Notes: generated by a model not told the origin, from the letters alone. A DNA stretch of 64,000 nt from Bacteroidota bacterium (GCA_023437305.1 JAEZGN010000008.1:124001-188000), one strand, 5' to 3'. Shown: positions 26,701 to 34,110, counted from the stretch's first letter. Numbers and translations: made by a program.

Positions 26701-27412
26701 CCCGATAAATAGATTTGATCCTGATGGGAAGGATCATTATTACTCACAGGATGGTGTTTATTTGGGACAAGATGATAAAAAAACTCAATATGTCTGGGCC
26801 GTGGCTAATGATTCGTATACACAAAATAAAGGGAATACTATTATTCTTGAATCTGGATTAATTCAAATAACAGACAATAAAGGTAATGGAATGTTACATG
26901 ACCAATTTATAGACCTTGCAGGAACTTTATACGCAGAAGGGGCTTCAACTTGGGAAGAGGCTGCTGGTATATATTCAGTTATGGAAAACAGGGCAAATGC
27001 TGAAGATATGACTACCTTAGATGTAGCAAAAGGAGGGGGTATCTATGGATATAAAGAGCGAGATAAAATAAATAGTAAATTTGCTAACAAAAACCAAGTT
27101 CAAAATGCATATAAAGGGTTAATAAGAGGATCTCTAGACTCTGATGACTATTCAGGAGGTGGATATTATTGGCATGGAAAGGATTTTGGAAAATCTACAT
27201 GGCGAGCAAATAAAGATTATTATCAAGTAGGTTTTGATTTTACAGATTCTAAACATGATTTATGGGGGCAAGGAAACCACGTTTCTGGGAATAAAAAATG
27301 GGATTATAAATATGAATCAACTGGAGCATCTGGAGGTACTACATTTATGAAGCTAACAGATGCTTGGATGAAAGCAACAGGGGCAAAAAGGTGGAATGGG
27401 AAAACTAGGTAA
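23795..27412 (+). CDS. full-length exported RHS protein with wall-hydrolase-like tip
   Basis: 1205 aa. Signal peptide about 1-20. A DUF6443-like N-terminal region follows (S-R-Y-M-E-A-I-Q-Y-F-D-G-L-G-R-P-V), then YD repeats and the RHS core from about residue 850, with D-Y-S-A-R-Y-Y-E-S, G-R-F-T and D-P-D-G-K-D at about residues 975-980. In classical RHS proteins this junction is cut to free the toxin inside a shell. The 225-aa tip contains A-G-T-L-Y-A-E-G-x-x-x-W-E-E-A-A and x-V-M-E-N-R-A from residue 1042. This resembles the SleB/CwlJ hydrolase_2 motif (G-E-A … V-I-L-N-R), including a Glu at the catalytic place. Peptidoglycan cleavage is inferred. An exported immunity candidate overlaps the 3' end by 17 bp. 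Confidence 0.9.
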   Translation: MKQLFTIISFYLISLGLTSQVSITLETPQATGGTQTACQTISLLPGFSFKATSTSGGLTLRVNPSTCDPYAGQASSVSTSQNYIQTKTYTADDGSRYMEAIQYFDGLGRPVQTIQRGVTPQAADLVTYQEYDPFGREDRSWLPAVAAGNNGAYMPLANYKANAMATYRSTTYNAASDSVAYSRPVYEASPLNRVLEQYAPGADWHKNGKGVKTEYKTNIAGNATLNCILYLAGGTNQSPTLTKNGNYATGQLYVTEVKDEDGHASYEFKDKLGQIVLTRQMEGSTAHDTYYVYNDFGNLCFVLPPRINDEGIAQAKLDQLGYQYKYDDRNRCIWKRLPGCEPIYYVYDKADRLIFTQDGEQRAKTSSPEWTFNKYDAFGRLIISGIYPSSASHASLITKCKDIVVTEKIDPNKYYGYTWNILPEVVYTGSMIINYYDAYDAFPNNTQINYRELLKYTEKSGYGQRYINNGLQLNTPKGQLTATRARSLMPDGSMEVGTVSMLYYDNRGRLIQTKSTNHLGGVDEEYIAYNFTGQPTKKMHIHTKDANGGGKQTEIYAYTYDHAGRLLKTSHQLNGAAVVTLAENTYDELGRLKNNQKGGLASSKTTYGYNIRSWTKSIASPLFSQTLYYNDKVTAHSYSDYESAYNGNISGMEWQLQGESKRSYRFKYDNLSRLLHAAYNGVTSGGMYNTSYSYDKHGNITGLNRIGKTSAVNYALVDNMTLTYAGNQMIHVADGVKNFAYAPSADFKDVPNAPGVVEYTYNKNGAMNKDLNKGITEIQYNSLNLPRAIEIANPSVKGRIKYTYSAAGVKLRTVHETDMNVQNATVMAVAPFSTETTNTETTDYVGNVIYKDNVLNRILVDGGYIEGGVYHYYMTDHLGNNRVVVNASGTVTQRNHYYPFGTAFAENTTDEQKKQPYKYNGKELDQMHGLNLYDYSARYYESAVGRFTTVDPHAENYYSWSPYVYCANNPINRFDPDGKDHYYSQDGVYLGQDDKKTQYVWAVANDSYTQNKGNTIILESGLIQITDNKGNGMLHDQFIDLAGTLYAEGASTWEEAAGIYSVMENRANAEDMTTLDVAKGGGIYGYKERDKINSKFANKNQVQNAYKGLIRGSLDSDDYSGGGYYWHGKDFGKSTWRANKDYYQVGFDFTDSKHDLWGQGNHVSGNKKWDYKYESTGASGGTTFMKLTDAWMKATGAKRWNGKTR

Positions 27413-27953
27413 ATTTTTAATTATAATAGATCTGTTATTAATAACGTCATCCTATTCTGTATTGAAATCTCAGGATATATTTGGCGATTGTATTAATAAA
27501 GATTTATCTTGTTTTAAACAAGATTTTAAACCAATACAATTACAAGATTATTCTAAGTATAAATATATTATGACAAATGCATATGTTATAGAATGGGTTA
27601 AGAATATTGATGAAGAAAATATCAAGATATATTTGCTTTCTAACGGAAATCGAGAATACTTATTATTATCTTCAACAATAATAGCGGCAACTGGACTGGC
27701 TTCTAATTATTATAACTGGTTATTAATTAACATAAAAAACAACGTTATAGTTAAAAAGGATTTAATGAGTTTGTCCGATAATCCCAATAGTTTCTATTTT
27801 AGAGAGAATCACTTCTACTTTATCGAATATAAATTAGGAAAAAGGTTTATTCTAAATAAAGATTACGATAAACCTGACGTTGAAAGAATTCGATACATTA
27901 TTAATAATGATAAGTTGAATAAAAAAGACTTTGGGGAAATTAAATGTAAATAG
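27396..27953 (+). CDS. exported immunity candidate for the RHS hydrolase tip
   Basis: 185 aa. The N terminus M-G-K-L-G-K-F-L-I-I-I-D-L-L-L-I is a signal peptide or membrane anchor, followed by a soluble, Tyr/Asn/Lys-rich domain with no known family. The start lies inside the RHS gene (17-bp overlap), a typical toxin-immunity junction. Export to the periplasm or cell surface matches the proposed wall-hydrolase activity of the tip, since immunity must be where the toxin acts. The assignment rests on context only. Confidence 0.7.
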   Translation: MGKLGKFLIIIDLLLITSSYSVLKSQDIFGDCINKDLSCFKQDFKPIQLQDYSKYKYIMTNAYVIEWVKNIDEENIKIYLLSNGNREYLLLSSTIIAATGLASNYYNWLLINIKNNVIVKKDLMSLSDNPNSFYFRENHFYFIEYKLGKRFILNKDYDKPDVERIRYIINNDKLNKKDFGEIKCK

Positions 27954-27967
27954 AAGCGAATGTATCT

Positions 27968-28170
27968 TTCGGAATATTTTATTCCGAATAAATTAAAGAG
28001 AAGGTTTACAATCCGCTATAAAAAATCAATCCTGCCAATATCATCATTGGCAGGATTATTTATCTATATATGACTTAAGGGAAGAAAAAAGGTGACAGAG
28101 AAAAATATATAAATAGCTGTTACTTTTGTCACCTTTTTCATTAAGTTTGTTTCTGGCTATAGAGATAGCC
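27968..28170 (+). repeat. array repeat copy R1 (hairpins A, B, C and RHS-derived junction)
   Basis: A: TTCGGAAT…ATTCCGAA (27968-27988). B: AATCCTGCCAAT…ATTGGCAGGATT (28028-28057). C: GGTGAC…GTCACC inside A/T flanks (28085-28138), which reads as a terminator. The copy ends with GGCTATAGAGATAGCC (28155-28170), present almost unchanged in the RHS gene at 26155-26171. This copy lacks the roughly 29-nt segment seen in R2-R4. Confidence 0.85.
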
Positions 28171-28171
28171 A

Positions 28172-28846
28172 GTGATTGACGGAGGATATATAGAAGGAGG
28201 GGTGTATCATTGCTATATGACAGACCACTTGGGTAACAACCGTGTGGTGGTAAATGCGAGTGGTACGGTAACCCAAAGAAACCATTATTATCCATTCGGT
28301 ACAACTTTTGCTGAAAATAATCTTGCAGAGCAGGGAAAGCAGCCATACAAGTACAACAGCAAGGAACTGGATCAGATGCACGGATTGAACTTGTATGACT
28401 ACTCGGCAAGGTATTATGAAAGTGCTGTGGGAAGGTTTACGAGTGTAGATCCGCATGCAGAGAATTACTATAGCTGGTCGCCGTATCATTATGCAGGGAA
28501 TAATCCTCTTTTAATTACTGACCCGACAGGAATGGATTGGTTTGTGGAGAAAGAGTCTGGGAATGTTATTTTTGTTAGGGGTATTGATGATCTATCAAAA
28601 TTAGATAGTGATTTGCAAGAAATTTATGGGATTAATGATATAGAAGGATACTCAAGATTAGGTGCGGATGATATGTTTGGCGATTATGTTGCATTTGGTA
28701 ATACTGATAATGTTTTAGAAACATCGTTTACGAATATTGGAGAGGGGGATTCTCCTACATTTATGAGAGATAGAGGATATCGAAAAGTTGTATCTGCAAC
28801 AGAAGGGGGAATACACTCAAAGAATTTGGCAGGTTACAGATGGTGA
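28172..28846 (+). pseudogene. orphan RHS core and toxin-tip cassette 1 (leaderless)
   Basis: A GTG-started frame of 224 aa enters directly at the late RHS core (I-D-G-G-Y-I-E-G-G-V-Y-H), continues through D-Y-S-A-R-Y-Y-E-S and ends the core at D-P-T-G-M-D near residue 118. There is no signal peptide and no YD shell, so it cannot be exported as it stands. The tip shares nothing with that of the complete gene. The frame stops at 28846, but the next frame continues in register from a GGGGG run at 28805-28809 to 29129. Removing one base would give a tip of roughly 200 aa. I read it as a silent spare tip used by recombination, with a frame break. Confidence 0.8.
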
Positions 28847-29129
28847 AGATCTTTACACTCAATTTGAACCTGAGTTTACAGTAAAAGAAAAAACAGAATG
28901 GACATATGTACAGAAAGAAAAAACAGAAGTAAAAACGGTAATAAGAGAGACTAATAGAGAACTTAAGTACTCTGGAATACCTGTGGCTTGGTCAACTAAT
29001 CAAACATATAGAAAACGGCGAGATTATTTATATTCTGTTCCAAAGAGAACAAAAGCAGAAATGAATAAAATATATCCGGAAAGGAATAAAAATATATTAA
29101 AAAGAATAGGAGAATTATTTTTTCCATAA
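28788..29129 (+). pseudogene. C-terminal part of orphan tip 1 in the shifted frame
   Basis: 113-codon frame overlapping the previous one by 59 bp. Its N-terminal codons are the shifted reading of the orphan tip, so only the part after the G run (from about residue 8) is likely to be real. It is charged and Lys/Thr/Glu-rich with a basic C terminus (K-R-R-D-Y, K-R-T-K-A-E). The lipoprotein gene begins 12 bp after its stop, which supports 29129, and not 28846, as the true toxin end. Confidence 0.6.
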
Positions 29130-29141
29130 AATAAATATAAT

Positions 29142-29801
29142 ATGAGAAACTATTTGATTATTGTTTTAAGTATAATGCTCTATATGTTTTCTTGTTCTGA
29201 TAAAAAAAAATACCGATCTGGAGAGGACTTAGCTATACCAGACTCTTTATATTCTTTTTTCCCAGAATCAAAGCAAATAAAAGGAGGAAATGAGTTTTTT
29301 AGAGCTTCCAATGCAAAGATAACATCAAGTGATAAGATATGGTTTTTTAGCGCAACTTACGATTTTAGAGTATATAGATTCATGAGTCCTGAACTTTTTG
29401 ACTCATTAGTAAGTAAACACAGAGAGAATAGTATTGTAGAATTTAAAGTTAATGAGGACAGTACGTACTTTATTATCTCAGAAGAAGATGAAATGAAAAA
29501 GATATATGGATTAAAGAACTTAGAAAAGATATATAAAATATACAAAAATAAATATATATTACCTTCTTTTCATTCTCTTATGTTCGATAGATATGGGTAT
29601 AATTACAAATATCAGACAATCTGTGGCTTACCTGAATATTATAAAATTCTTATAATAAATTCAGGAAGAAAATTTGTTTTACCAAAGAATCTAGAATACG
29701 ACTGGTATATCCTTCCCCCAGAGTTAAAACATGGATATACGAGCGGAATAGCGTATAGTCGGCAAAATCTAGACATAATATATTGGGTTATTACTTGGTA
29801 A
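29142..29801 (+). CDS. lipoprotein, immunity candidate for orphan tip 1
   Basis: 219 aa. A lipoprotein signal (M-R-N-Y-L-I-I-V-L-S-I-M-L-Y-M-F-S-C) puts the lipidated Cys at 18. The mature part is Tyr/Lys-rich and of unknown family; it ends with W-Y-I-L-P-P-E and a Tyr-rich tail. Membrane-anchored placement matches an immunity protein against a periplasm-acting toxin. It lies directly after orphan tip 1 and before repeat R2. Function by context only. Confidence 0.65.
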   Translation: MRNYLIIVLSIMLYMFSCSDKKKYRSGEDLAIPDSLYSFFPESKQIKGGNEFFRASNAKITSSDKIWFFSATYDFRVYRFMSPELFDSLVSKHRENSIVEFKVNEDSTYFIISEEDEMKKIYGLKNLEKIYKIYKNKYILPSFHSLMFDRYGYNYKYQTICGLPEYYKILIINSGRKFVLPKNLEYDWYILPPELKHGYTSGIAYSRQNLDIIYWVITW

Positions 29802-29849
29802 TGTTCATGGAGCATTTAGCACGATTGCATATTATAAATATTCCCGTCC

Positions 29850-30078
29850 CTTCGGATTTGCAATCCGAAGAGTTATAGTAAAGGCTTATAATCCACTATA
29901 ATTAAATCCTGCCAATGTCATCATTGGCAGGATTATTTATCTATATATGATCTTAAGAAAAGAAAAAAGGAGACGGAGAAATATATACAAATAGCTGTTA
30001 CATTTACATACGCTTCGCTCCTGTGACCGTTGGTTGTCACCTTTTTCATTAAGTTTGTTTTTGGCTATAGAGATAGCC
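29850..30078 (+). repeat. array repeat copy R2 (hairpins A, B, C and junction)
   Basis: A: CTTCGGATT…AATCCGAAG (29850-29870), perfect. B: 29905-29934, perfect 12-bp stem. Block C: about 29961-30047, including the extra segment ACATACGCTTCGCTCC… (30006-30034). Junction GGCTATAGAGATAGCC is at 30063-30078. Confidence 0.88.
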
Positions 30079-30403
30079 AATCGTTGATGGAGGATCTATA
30101 GAAGGAGGAGTTTATCATTACTATATGACAGACCATTTAGGTAACAACCGAGTAGTAGTAAATGCCAGTGGAACGGTAATCCAAAGAAACCATTACTATC
30201 CATTCGGAGCAGCTTTTGCAGAAAACACTGTAGATGAACAGAAGAAACAGCCGTACAAATACAATGGCAAAGAACTGGATCAGATGCACGGATTGAACCT
30301 CTATGATTATTCGGCAAGATATTATGAAAGTGCAGTCGGGAGGTTTACAACTGTCGATCCGTTGGCGGAAAAGAATTATAGGTTGGAGTCCGTATGCGTA
30401 TAG
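30079..30403 (+). pseudogene. orphan RHS core cassette 2, 5' part
   Basis: The frame is already in the RHS core right after the R2 junction (V-D-G-G-S-I-E-G-G-V-Y-H-Y-Y); there is no start codon until the ATG at 30125. It continues through D-Y-S-A-R-Y-Y-E-S and G-R-F-T-T-V-D-P-L-A-E-K, then runs into a wrong frame and stops at 30403. The break falls at about 30381-30384, where the homologues have W-S-P-Y directly after the Tyr residues. One extra base explains it. Confidence 0.75.
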
Positions 30404-30938
30404 CTACAATAATCCAATTCGTTATATTGACCCTACAGGAATGGACTCGTACAGAAATAAAGATGGTACAGCCTATTTATGGAGAGAAGGGGGAGACGAT
30501 ACTTATACACACGCTATTGGTGAAGGAGATAATATGGTTAGTATGGAAATGGAAAATATAGGGGAATCGTATATTCAGATCTTAGAAGATGGAACTAAAT
30601 TAGTTTGCAATCAATTAGATTTGACCAGGGGAGAAGAATATGCTAATTTAGATGGAACTACTAATTATAAAGGGATTGAATCATTCACTAATACTGTTTC
30701 ATGGTTGGTGCCAACAGGTGAGGCTAAATTAGGCTTGATTCCTTTAAAAACAATGAATGCTTCTCAATTCTCTCATATATTTAAGGGTACATTGAGTACA
30801 TTCTCTCCAGCAACAAGAGGAACTATTAATAAATCAATGAACAATGGCGTGCGATTTATTAACAATCAGATTGATAGTGGAAATTCGGTTATACTTCCGG
30901 TAAGTGTAGGATCGTACTATAAACCCAATAATAAATGA
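30303..30938 (+). pseudogene. orphan toxin tip cassette 2, 3' part
   Basis: The genuine part of this frame starts near 30384 at W-S-P-Y-A-Y and passes D-P-T-G-M-D (about 30430), the end of the RHS core. The tip of about 165 aa is new to the window. It has an acidic first half (G-D-N-M-V-S-M-E-M-E-N) and a more hydrophobic second half (W-L-V-P-T-G-E-A-K-L-G-L). No toxin family is recognised. The immunity-like gene starts 1 bp after its stop, so the tip end is probably correct. Confidence 0.7.
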
Positions 30939-30939
30939 T

Positions 30940-31203
30940 ATGAAAATATTATCTATTATATTTGCCAGTTTCTTTATTTTATATTTTGGAACATTCCTTC
31001 GCTATTTATATAAGAAATATTTAAAAAAAGAAGAAGGGGCCACTTTTAATAAATTACTTTTTAACGGTAAACGATCAAAAAATAAAGAATATGAATTAGA
31101 CGATTTTGAAAATGATATATCAAATAAAACGTGGGGATGTATATTTATCATTATATTAGCCGTTTTACTTTGGTTTCTATCGACTAAATTGAGACTATTC
31201 TAA
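30940..31203 (+). CDS. two-pass membrane protein, immunity candidate for orphan tip 2
   Basis: 87 aa with hydrophobic segments at about 3-22 and 68-82 and a charged central region (Lys/Asp/Glu). It starts 1 bp after the tip 2 stop, and no other gene lies before repeat R3. Membrane location suggests protection against a toxin that acts at or crosses the inner membrane. No known family. Confidence 0.6.
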   Translation: MKILSIIFASFFILYFGTFLRYLYKKYLKKEEGATFNKLLFNGKRSKNKEYELDDFENDISNKTWGCIFIIILAVLLWFLSTKLRLF

Positions 31204-31223
31204 TAGTCTGGTTTCTTTTCACC

Positions 31224-31437
31224 CCTTGGGATTTACAATCCGAAAATGAATAATGTAAAGATTTATAATCTGATATAATTTAATCCTGCCAATGATAATA
31301 TTGGCAGGATTAGTTATCTATGTATGACTTAAAGGAAGAAAAAAGGTGACAGAAAAATATATATGCAAAAAGCTGTTACTTTTACATACGCTTCGCTCCT
31401 ATGACCGTTGGTTGTCACTTTTTTCATTAAGTTTGTC
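31224..31437 (+). repeat. array repeat copy R3 (hairpins A, B, C; junction lost)
   Basis: A: 31224-31245, slightly imperfect. B: 31282-31311, perfect stem. Block C with the extra segment (31384-31412). It follows the consensus through CATTAAGTTTGT, then diverges instead of reaching GGCTATAGAGATAGCC. That is where the TetR/SDR gene pair begins. Confidence 0.82.
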
Positions 31438-31478
31438 CTGAATTTTTAGCACCCCTTTTATCGTATAGGGTTTAAAAT

Positions 31479-32255
31479 CTACATATGTGTACCACCATCA
31501 ATACGAATTTCTGTACCGGTAATAAAACTACCATCTTCAGAGGCTAACATTGCAATTACCCCTGCAATTGCATCTGGCGAGACAAGACCTTCACCAATAC
31601 CAGGAGTTAGTTTTGCGTAAAGGGATTGATCCGCACCTTTTGGAAAAACGAGGTTGTTGGTAATGCCAGTTTGTACCCCGCCAGGAACTACCGAAACAGC
31701 CCTAACGCCTTGTTTAGAATATTCTGACGCAATGGTGTGTGTAAATGATTGGATACCACCCTTTGATGCGGCATATGCAGCCATATAAGGATGGGCAAAA
31801 CTTGCCGATGTAGAGCTGAAATTTACGACAACACCTTTACTATCAACAATAAATGGAATCAATTCTTTGGTAACCAAAAATGTACCGGTTAGATTTACTG
31901 TAATTACCTCGTTCCATAATTGTAGCGATGTTTTATGGGTGTGTTCTGTACGTATAATGCCTGCGGCATTTACCAGCACATCTAGTTTTTTGGCATTTTT
32001 TACTGCCTCACAGATATTGGTTTTTACAGATTGTTCGTCAGAAATATCTGCCGTAACCAAAGTAATATTCTTGTCCAAACCAATATCAGATGCCAATGCA
32101 GCGGTTTTTTTCAATCCTTCTGCTGTTATATCTACTGCTATTACGTTCGCATCTTCTTTTAAAAGTCGCAAGGCTGTTGCCTGCCCAATACCAGAACCTG
32201 CACCGGTCACTAAAACCGTTTTGTCGGTATATCTTGCTAAATTATTGTTACTCAT
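31479..32255 (-). CDS. short-chain dehydrogenase/reductase (SDR)
   Basis: 258 aa classical SDR. Cofactor motif T-G-A-G-S-G-I-G at 17-24, N-A-A-G at 96-99, catalytic Ser near 148, Tyr161 and Lys165 (Y-A-A-S-K), and a C-terminal I-D-G-G. It reduces or oxidises a carbonyl/alcohol with NAD(P)(H); Asp42 after the second strand suggests NAD(H). The substrate cannot be told. It follows the TetR gene by 4 bp on the same strand and is very probably controlled by it. Its metabolic character is out of place among toxin cassettes, which suggests an insertion. Confidence 0.93.
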   Translation of the reverse strand: MSNNNLARYTDKTVLVTGAGSGIGQATALRLLKEDANVIAVDITAEGLKKTAALASDIGLDKNITLVTADISDEQSVKTNICEAVKNAKKLDVLVNAAGIIRTEHTHKTSLQLWNEVITVNLTGTFLVTKELIPFIVDSKGVVVNFSSTSASFAHPYMAAYAASKGGIQSFTHTIASEYSKQGVRAVSVVPGGVQTGITNNLVFPKGADQSLYAKLTPGIGEGLVSPDAIAGVIAMLASEDGSFITGTEIRIDGGTHM

Positions 32256-32259
32256 TTTG

Positions 32260-32871
32260 TTAAGTTTTTAAATGTTTTTGATTTTTTACTATTCCGCTCC
32301 AAAGCATATCAAAATACACCTCGAAAGCGCTCTTTTTAATTGGGATAATCTTTTGTAAAATGCCAAGGCTAAATCCGTATATACAACTGTAGATATAGGT
32401 AGAGAGTACGGCTATTCCAACATCAGCAAAAACTCCCTCTTTTATCCCCTTTAACAGGAGCTTATAAATTGCATTTTTTTCATTGGTTGCAAATAAAGTG
32501 GCACTTTTCAGTTCATCTTTTTCTATATTTCTATATTCCGAATGGAGATAGAGGTCGTAAAACATTACAACTTCATAATTCTTGACCCGATAGTTTACCA
32601 TTTTGATGAATAAATTCCTTATTGAGGTTTTGTAGTCATCATGCTCATCAAAATTGAGTGTTAATTTTGATAGCGCACTTTCTTCTGCCCATATAAAAGC
32701 CTCTTTCAAGACCTCTTCCTTACTCGAAAAATAGGTGTAAACTGTACCAACACCTAGTTTGGTATTTTTACTTATTTCTGCAATGCTGATGCCTGAAAGC
32801 CCTTTTACCGATGCTATTTTATATACAGCATCAATAATTTTTTGCCGTTTCTCATTATCTAAAGGCTTCAT
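32260..32871 (-). CDS. TetR-family regulator
   Basis: 203 aa from the ATG at 32871 (M-K-P-L-D-N-E-K-R). The frame opens upstream at 32934, but that stretch covers the promoter and operator. The HTH is near residues 20-50 (G-L-S-G-I-S-I-A-E-I-S-K, then G-V-G-T-V-Y-T-Y-F-S-S-K-E-E-V-L), the TetR signature. The rest is a ligand-binding helical domain. A perfect palindrome sits next to the promoter, so it probably represses itself and the SDR gene, with the SDR substrate a candidate inducer. Confidence 0.92.
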   Translation of the reverse strand: MKPLDNEKRQKIIDAVYKIASVKGLSGISIAEISKNTKLGVGTVYTYFSSKEEVLKEAFIWAEESALSKLTLNFDEHDDYKTSIRNLFIKMVNYRVKNYEVVMFYDLYLHSEYRNIEKDELKSATLFATNEKNAIYKLLLKGIKEGVFADVGIAVLSTYIYSCIYGFSLGILQKIIPIKKSAFEVYFDMLWSGIVKNQKHLKT

Positions 32872-32892
32872 TCTTATTTTAAACTTGATGTG

Positions 32893-32916
32893 CAAATATA
32901 AGCGAATAATTATTCG
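32893..32916 (-). promoter_or_regulatory. TetR/SDR promoter with operator palindrome
   Basis: The minus-strand -7 box TATATTTG is at 32893-32900. Right upstream lies CGAATAATTATTCG (32903-32916), a perfect 14-bp palindrome between the -7 and -33 positions. This is a textbook site for TetR self-repression. Confidence 0.7.
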
Positions 32917-33177
32917 GTTAAAAATATTTAACACTAATTAACGTAAAGGAGGATTGCTGTTTTAAATTAAAATTGTTTTGTGAATTGTTACTTTTCAGTA
33001 GTTATCTTAATCAAAATCAGCTTTATGCCTAATGTTAACAAAGCTTATTTTGTTTAATTAGAAACTTATTTGCTAAAAAACTGAATCCCAAGTTTTATAC
33101 AAACTATAAGAAAAGATAAAAAAAAGCAGTGTAAATTTTTTATTCTAATATAGAATTTTTGAATTTATATTTCGTCC

Positions 33178-33413
33178 CTTCGGATTGTAAATCTGAAGAC
33201 CTATTAATTAAGGGTCTACAATCCGCTATAAGAATCAAACCTGCTAATAATATCATTGGCAGGATTATTTATCTATATTTATAACATTAAGAAAAGAAAA
33301 AGGTGACAAAAAAATACATACAAAAAGTTGTTACTTTTACATATGCTTAGCTCCTTTGACCGTTGGTTGTCACTTTTTAGTTAAGTTTGTGCTTGGCTAC
33401 TATAGAGATAGCC
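33178..33413 (+). repeat. array repeat copy R4 (hairpins A, B, C and extended junction)
   Basis: A: 33178-33198. B: 33237-33266 with one mismatch and one G-U pair. Block C with the extra segment (33339-33367). The junction GGCTACTATAGAGATAGCC (33395-33413) carries a 3-nt insertion. Homology to the RHS gene continues to about 33440. Confidence 0.8.
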
Positions 33414-33535
33414 AGCCCGAGTGTAAAAGATCAGATCAAGTAATGTCTTCATCATATTGGTATATCAGTATTGGTAGAAATTATGCCAAAGATATGTATT
33501 ATTTTAATGGGAAAATCCATATTGGTTCGCAGTAG
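33414..33535 (+). pseudogene. eroded orphan cassette 3
   Basis: After the R4 junction about 27 nt still match the RHS gene (C-C-C-G-A-G, then G-T-A-A-A-A-G at DNA level, near 26172-26198), before unrelated sequence starts at about 33441. A 30-codon tail (M-S-S-S-Y-W-Y-I-S-I-G-R) then ends at 33533-33535. The RHS core is gone. I read it as the last piece of a deleted toxin tip whose immunity gene survives downstream. Confidence 0.5.
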
Positions 33536-33636
33536 AATATATTCTATTGAGCTGATTCATAATCTATCTGCTTTTTCTGGAAATTCTTTAGAACCAAAAA
33601 CTAAATTCATATTTACTTAAAACATTAAATACATAT

Positions 33637-33966
33637 ATGAAATTTATATCTTATCTATTTATGATGTGTTTATTCTTGTCTTGTAATATTATTAGTAGAA
33701 AAGAATATACTATAGATGTTATAAATTCAAGTTATGAGGGGCGAATAATAGAAAAATATATTGAGAACTCGAATCATGCAGCTAAGGTGGTTAAAGTCTA
33801 TACGATTAATAACGACACATTAAATATAACAGTAGATTTTTATCCTGAATCATGGAACTTTTTAAATGTGGGTGATTTTATTGTCAAAAAATATGGTAAA
33901 GGTAGTATCGAAATAAAGAAAAAAAACGGAGGACGAAGAGAGTTTCCTTTATATATTCCAAATTAA
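33637..33966 (+). CDS. small lipoprotein, orphan immunity candidate 3
   Basis: 109 aa. Lipoprotein signal M-K-F-I-S-Y-L-F-M-M-C-L-F-L-S-C puts the lipidated Cys at 16. The mature domain is a small beta-type fold with no known family (I-D-V-I-N-S-S-Y-E-G … Y-I-P-N). It lies between an eroded toxin cassette and repeat R5, the place occupied by immunity genes in the other cassettes. Confidence 0.6.
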   Translation: MKFISYLFMMCLFLSCNIISRKEYTIDVINSSYEGRIIEKYIENSNHAAKVVKVYTINNDTLNITVDFYPESWNFLNVGDFIVKKYGKGSIEIKKKNGGRREFPLYIPN

Positions 33967-33997
33967 GAAATATCTTTATTCTCATATTACCTCGTTT

Positions 33998-34066
33998 CTT
34001 CGGATTTGCAATCCGAAGATGAATAGAGCAAGTATCTATAGTCCATTTTAAACTATCCTGCCAATA
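33998..34066 (+). repeat. array repeat copy R5 (partial)
   Basis: Hairpin A is perfect (33998-34018) and the 5' arm of hairpin B is present (about 34055-34066), but its 3' arm and block C are missing. Confidence 0.7.
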
Positions 34067-34110
34067 TAATACTCCTAGTAAAGACTCATATTGATGCTTA
34101 TATTGAAAAA

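Noticed and set aside
26147..26737. Minus-strand frames opposite the RHS genes (also 2179-1811, 28489-28157)
   Set aside because: They are shadows of the Tyr-rich RHS core codons; they are similar to each other only because the core is repeated.
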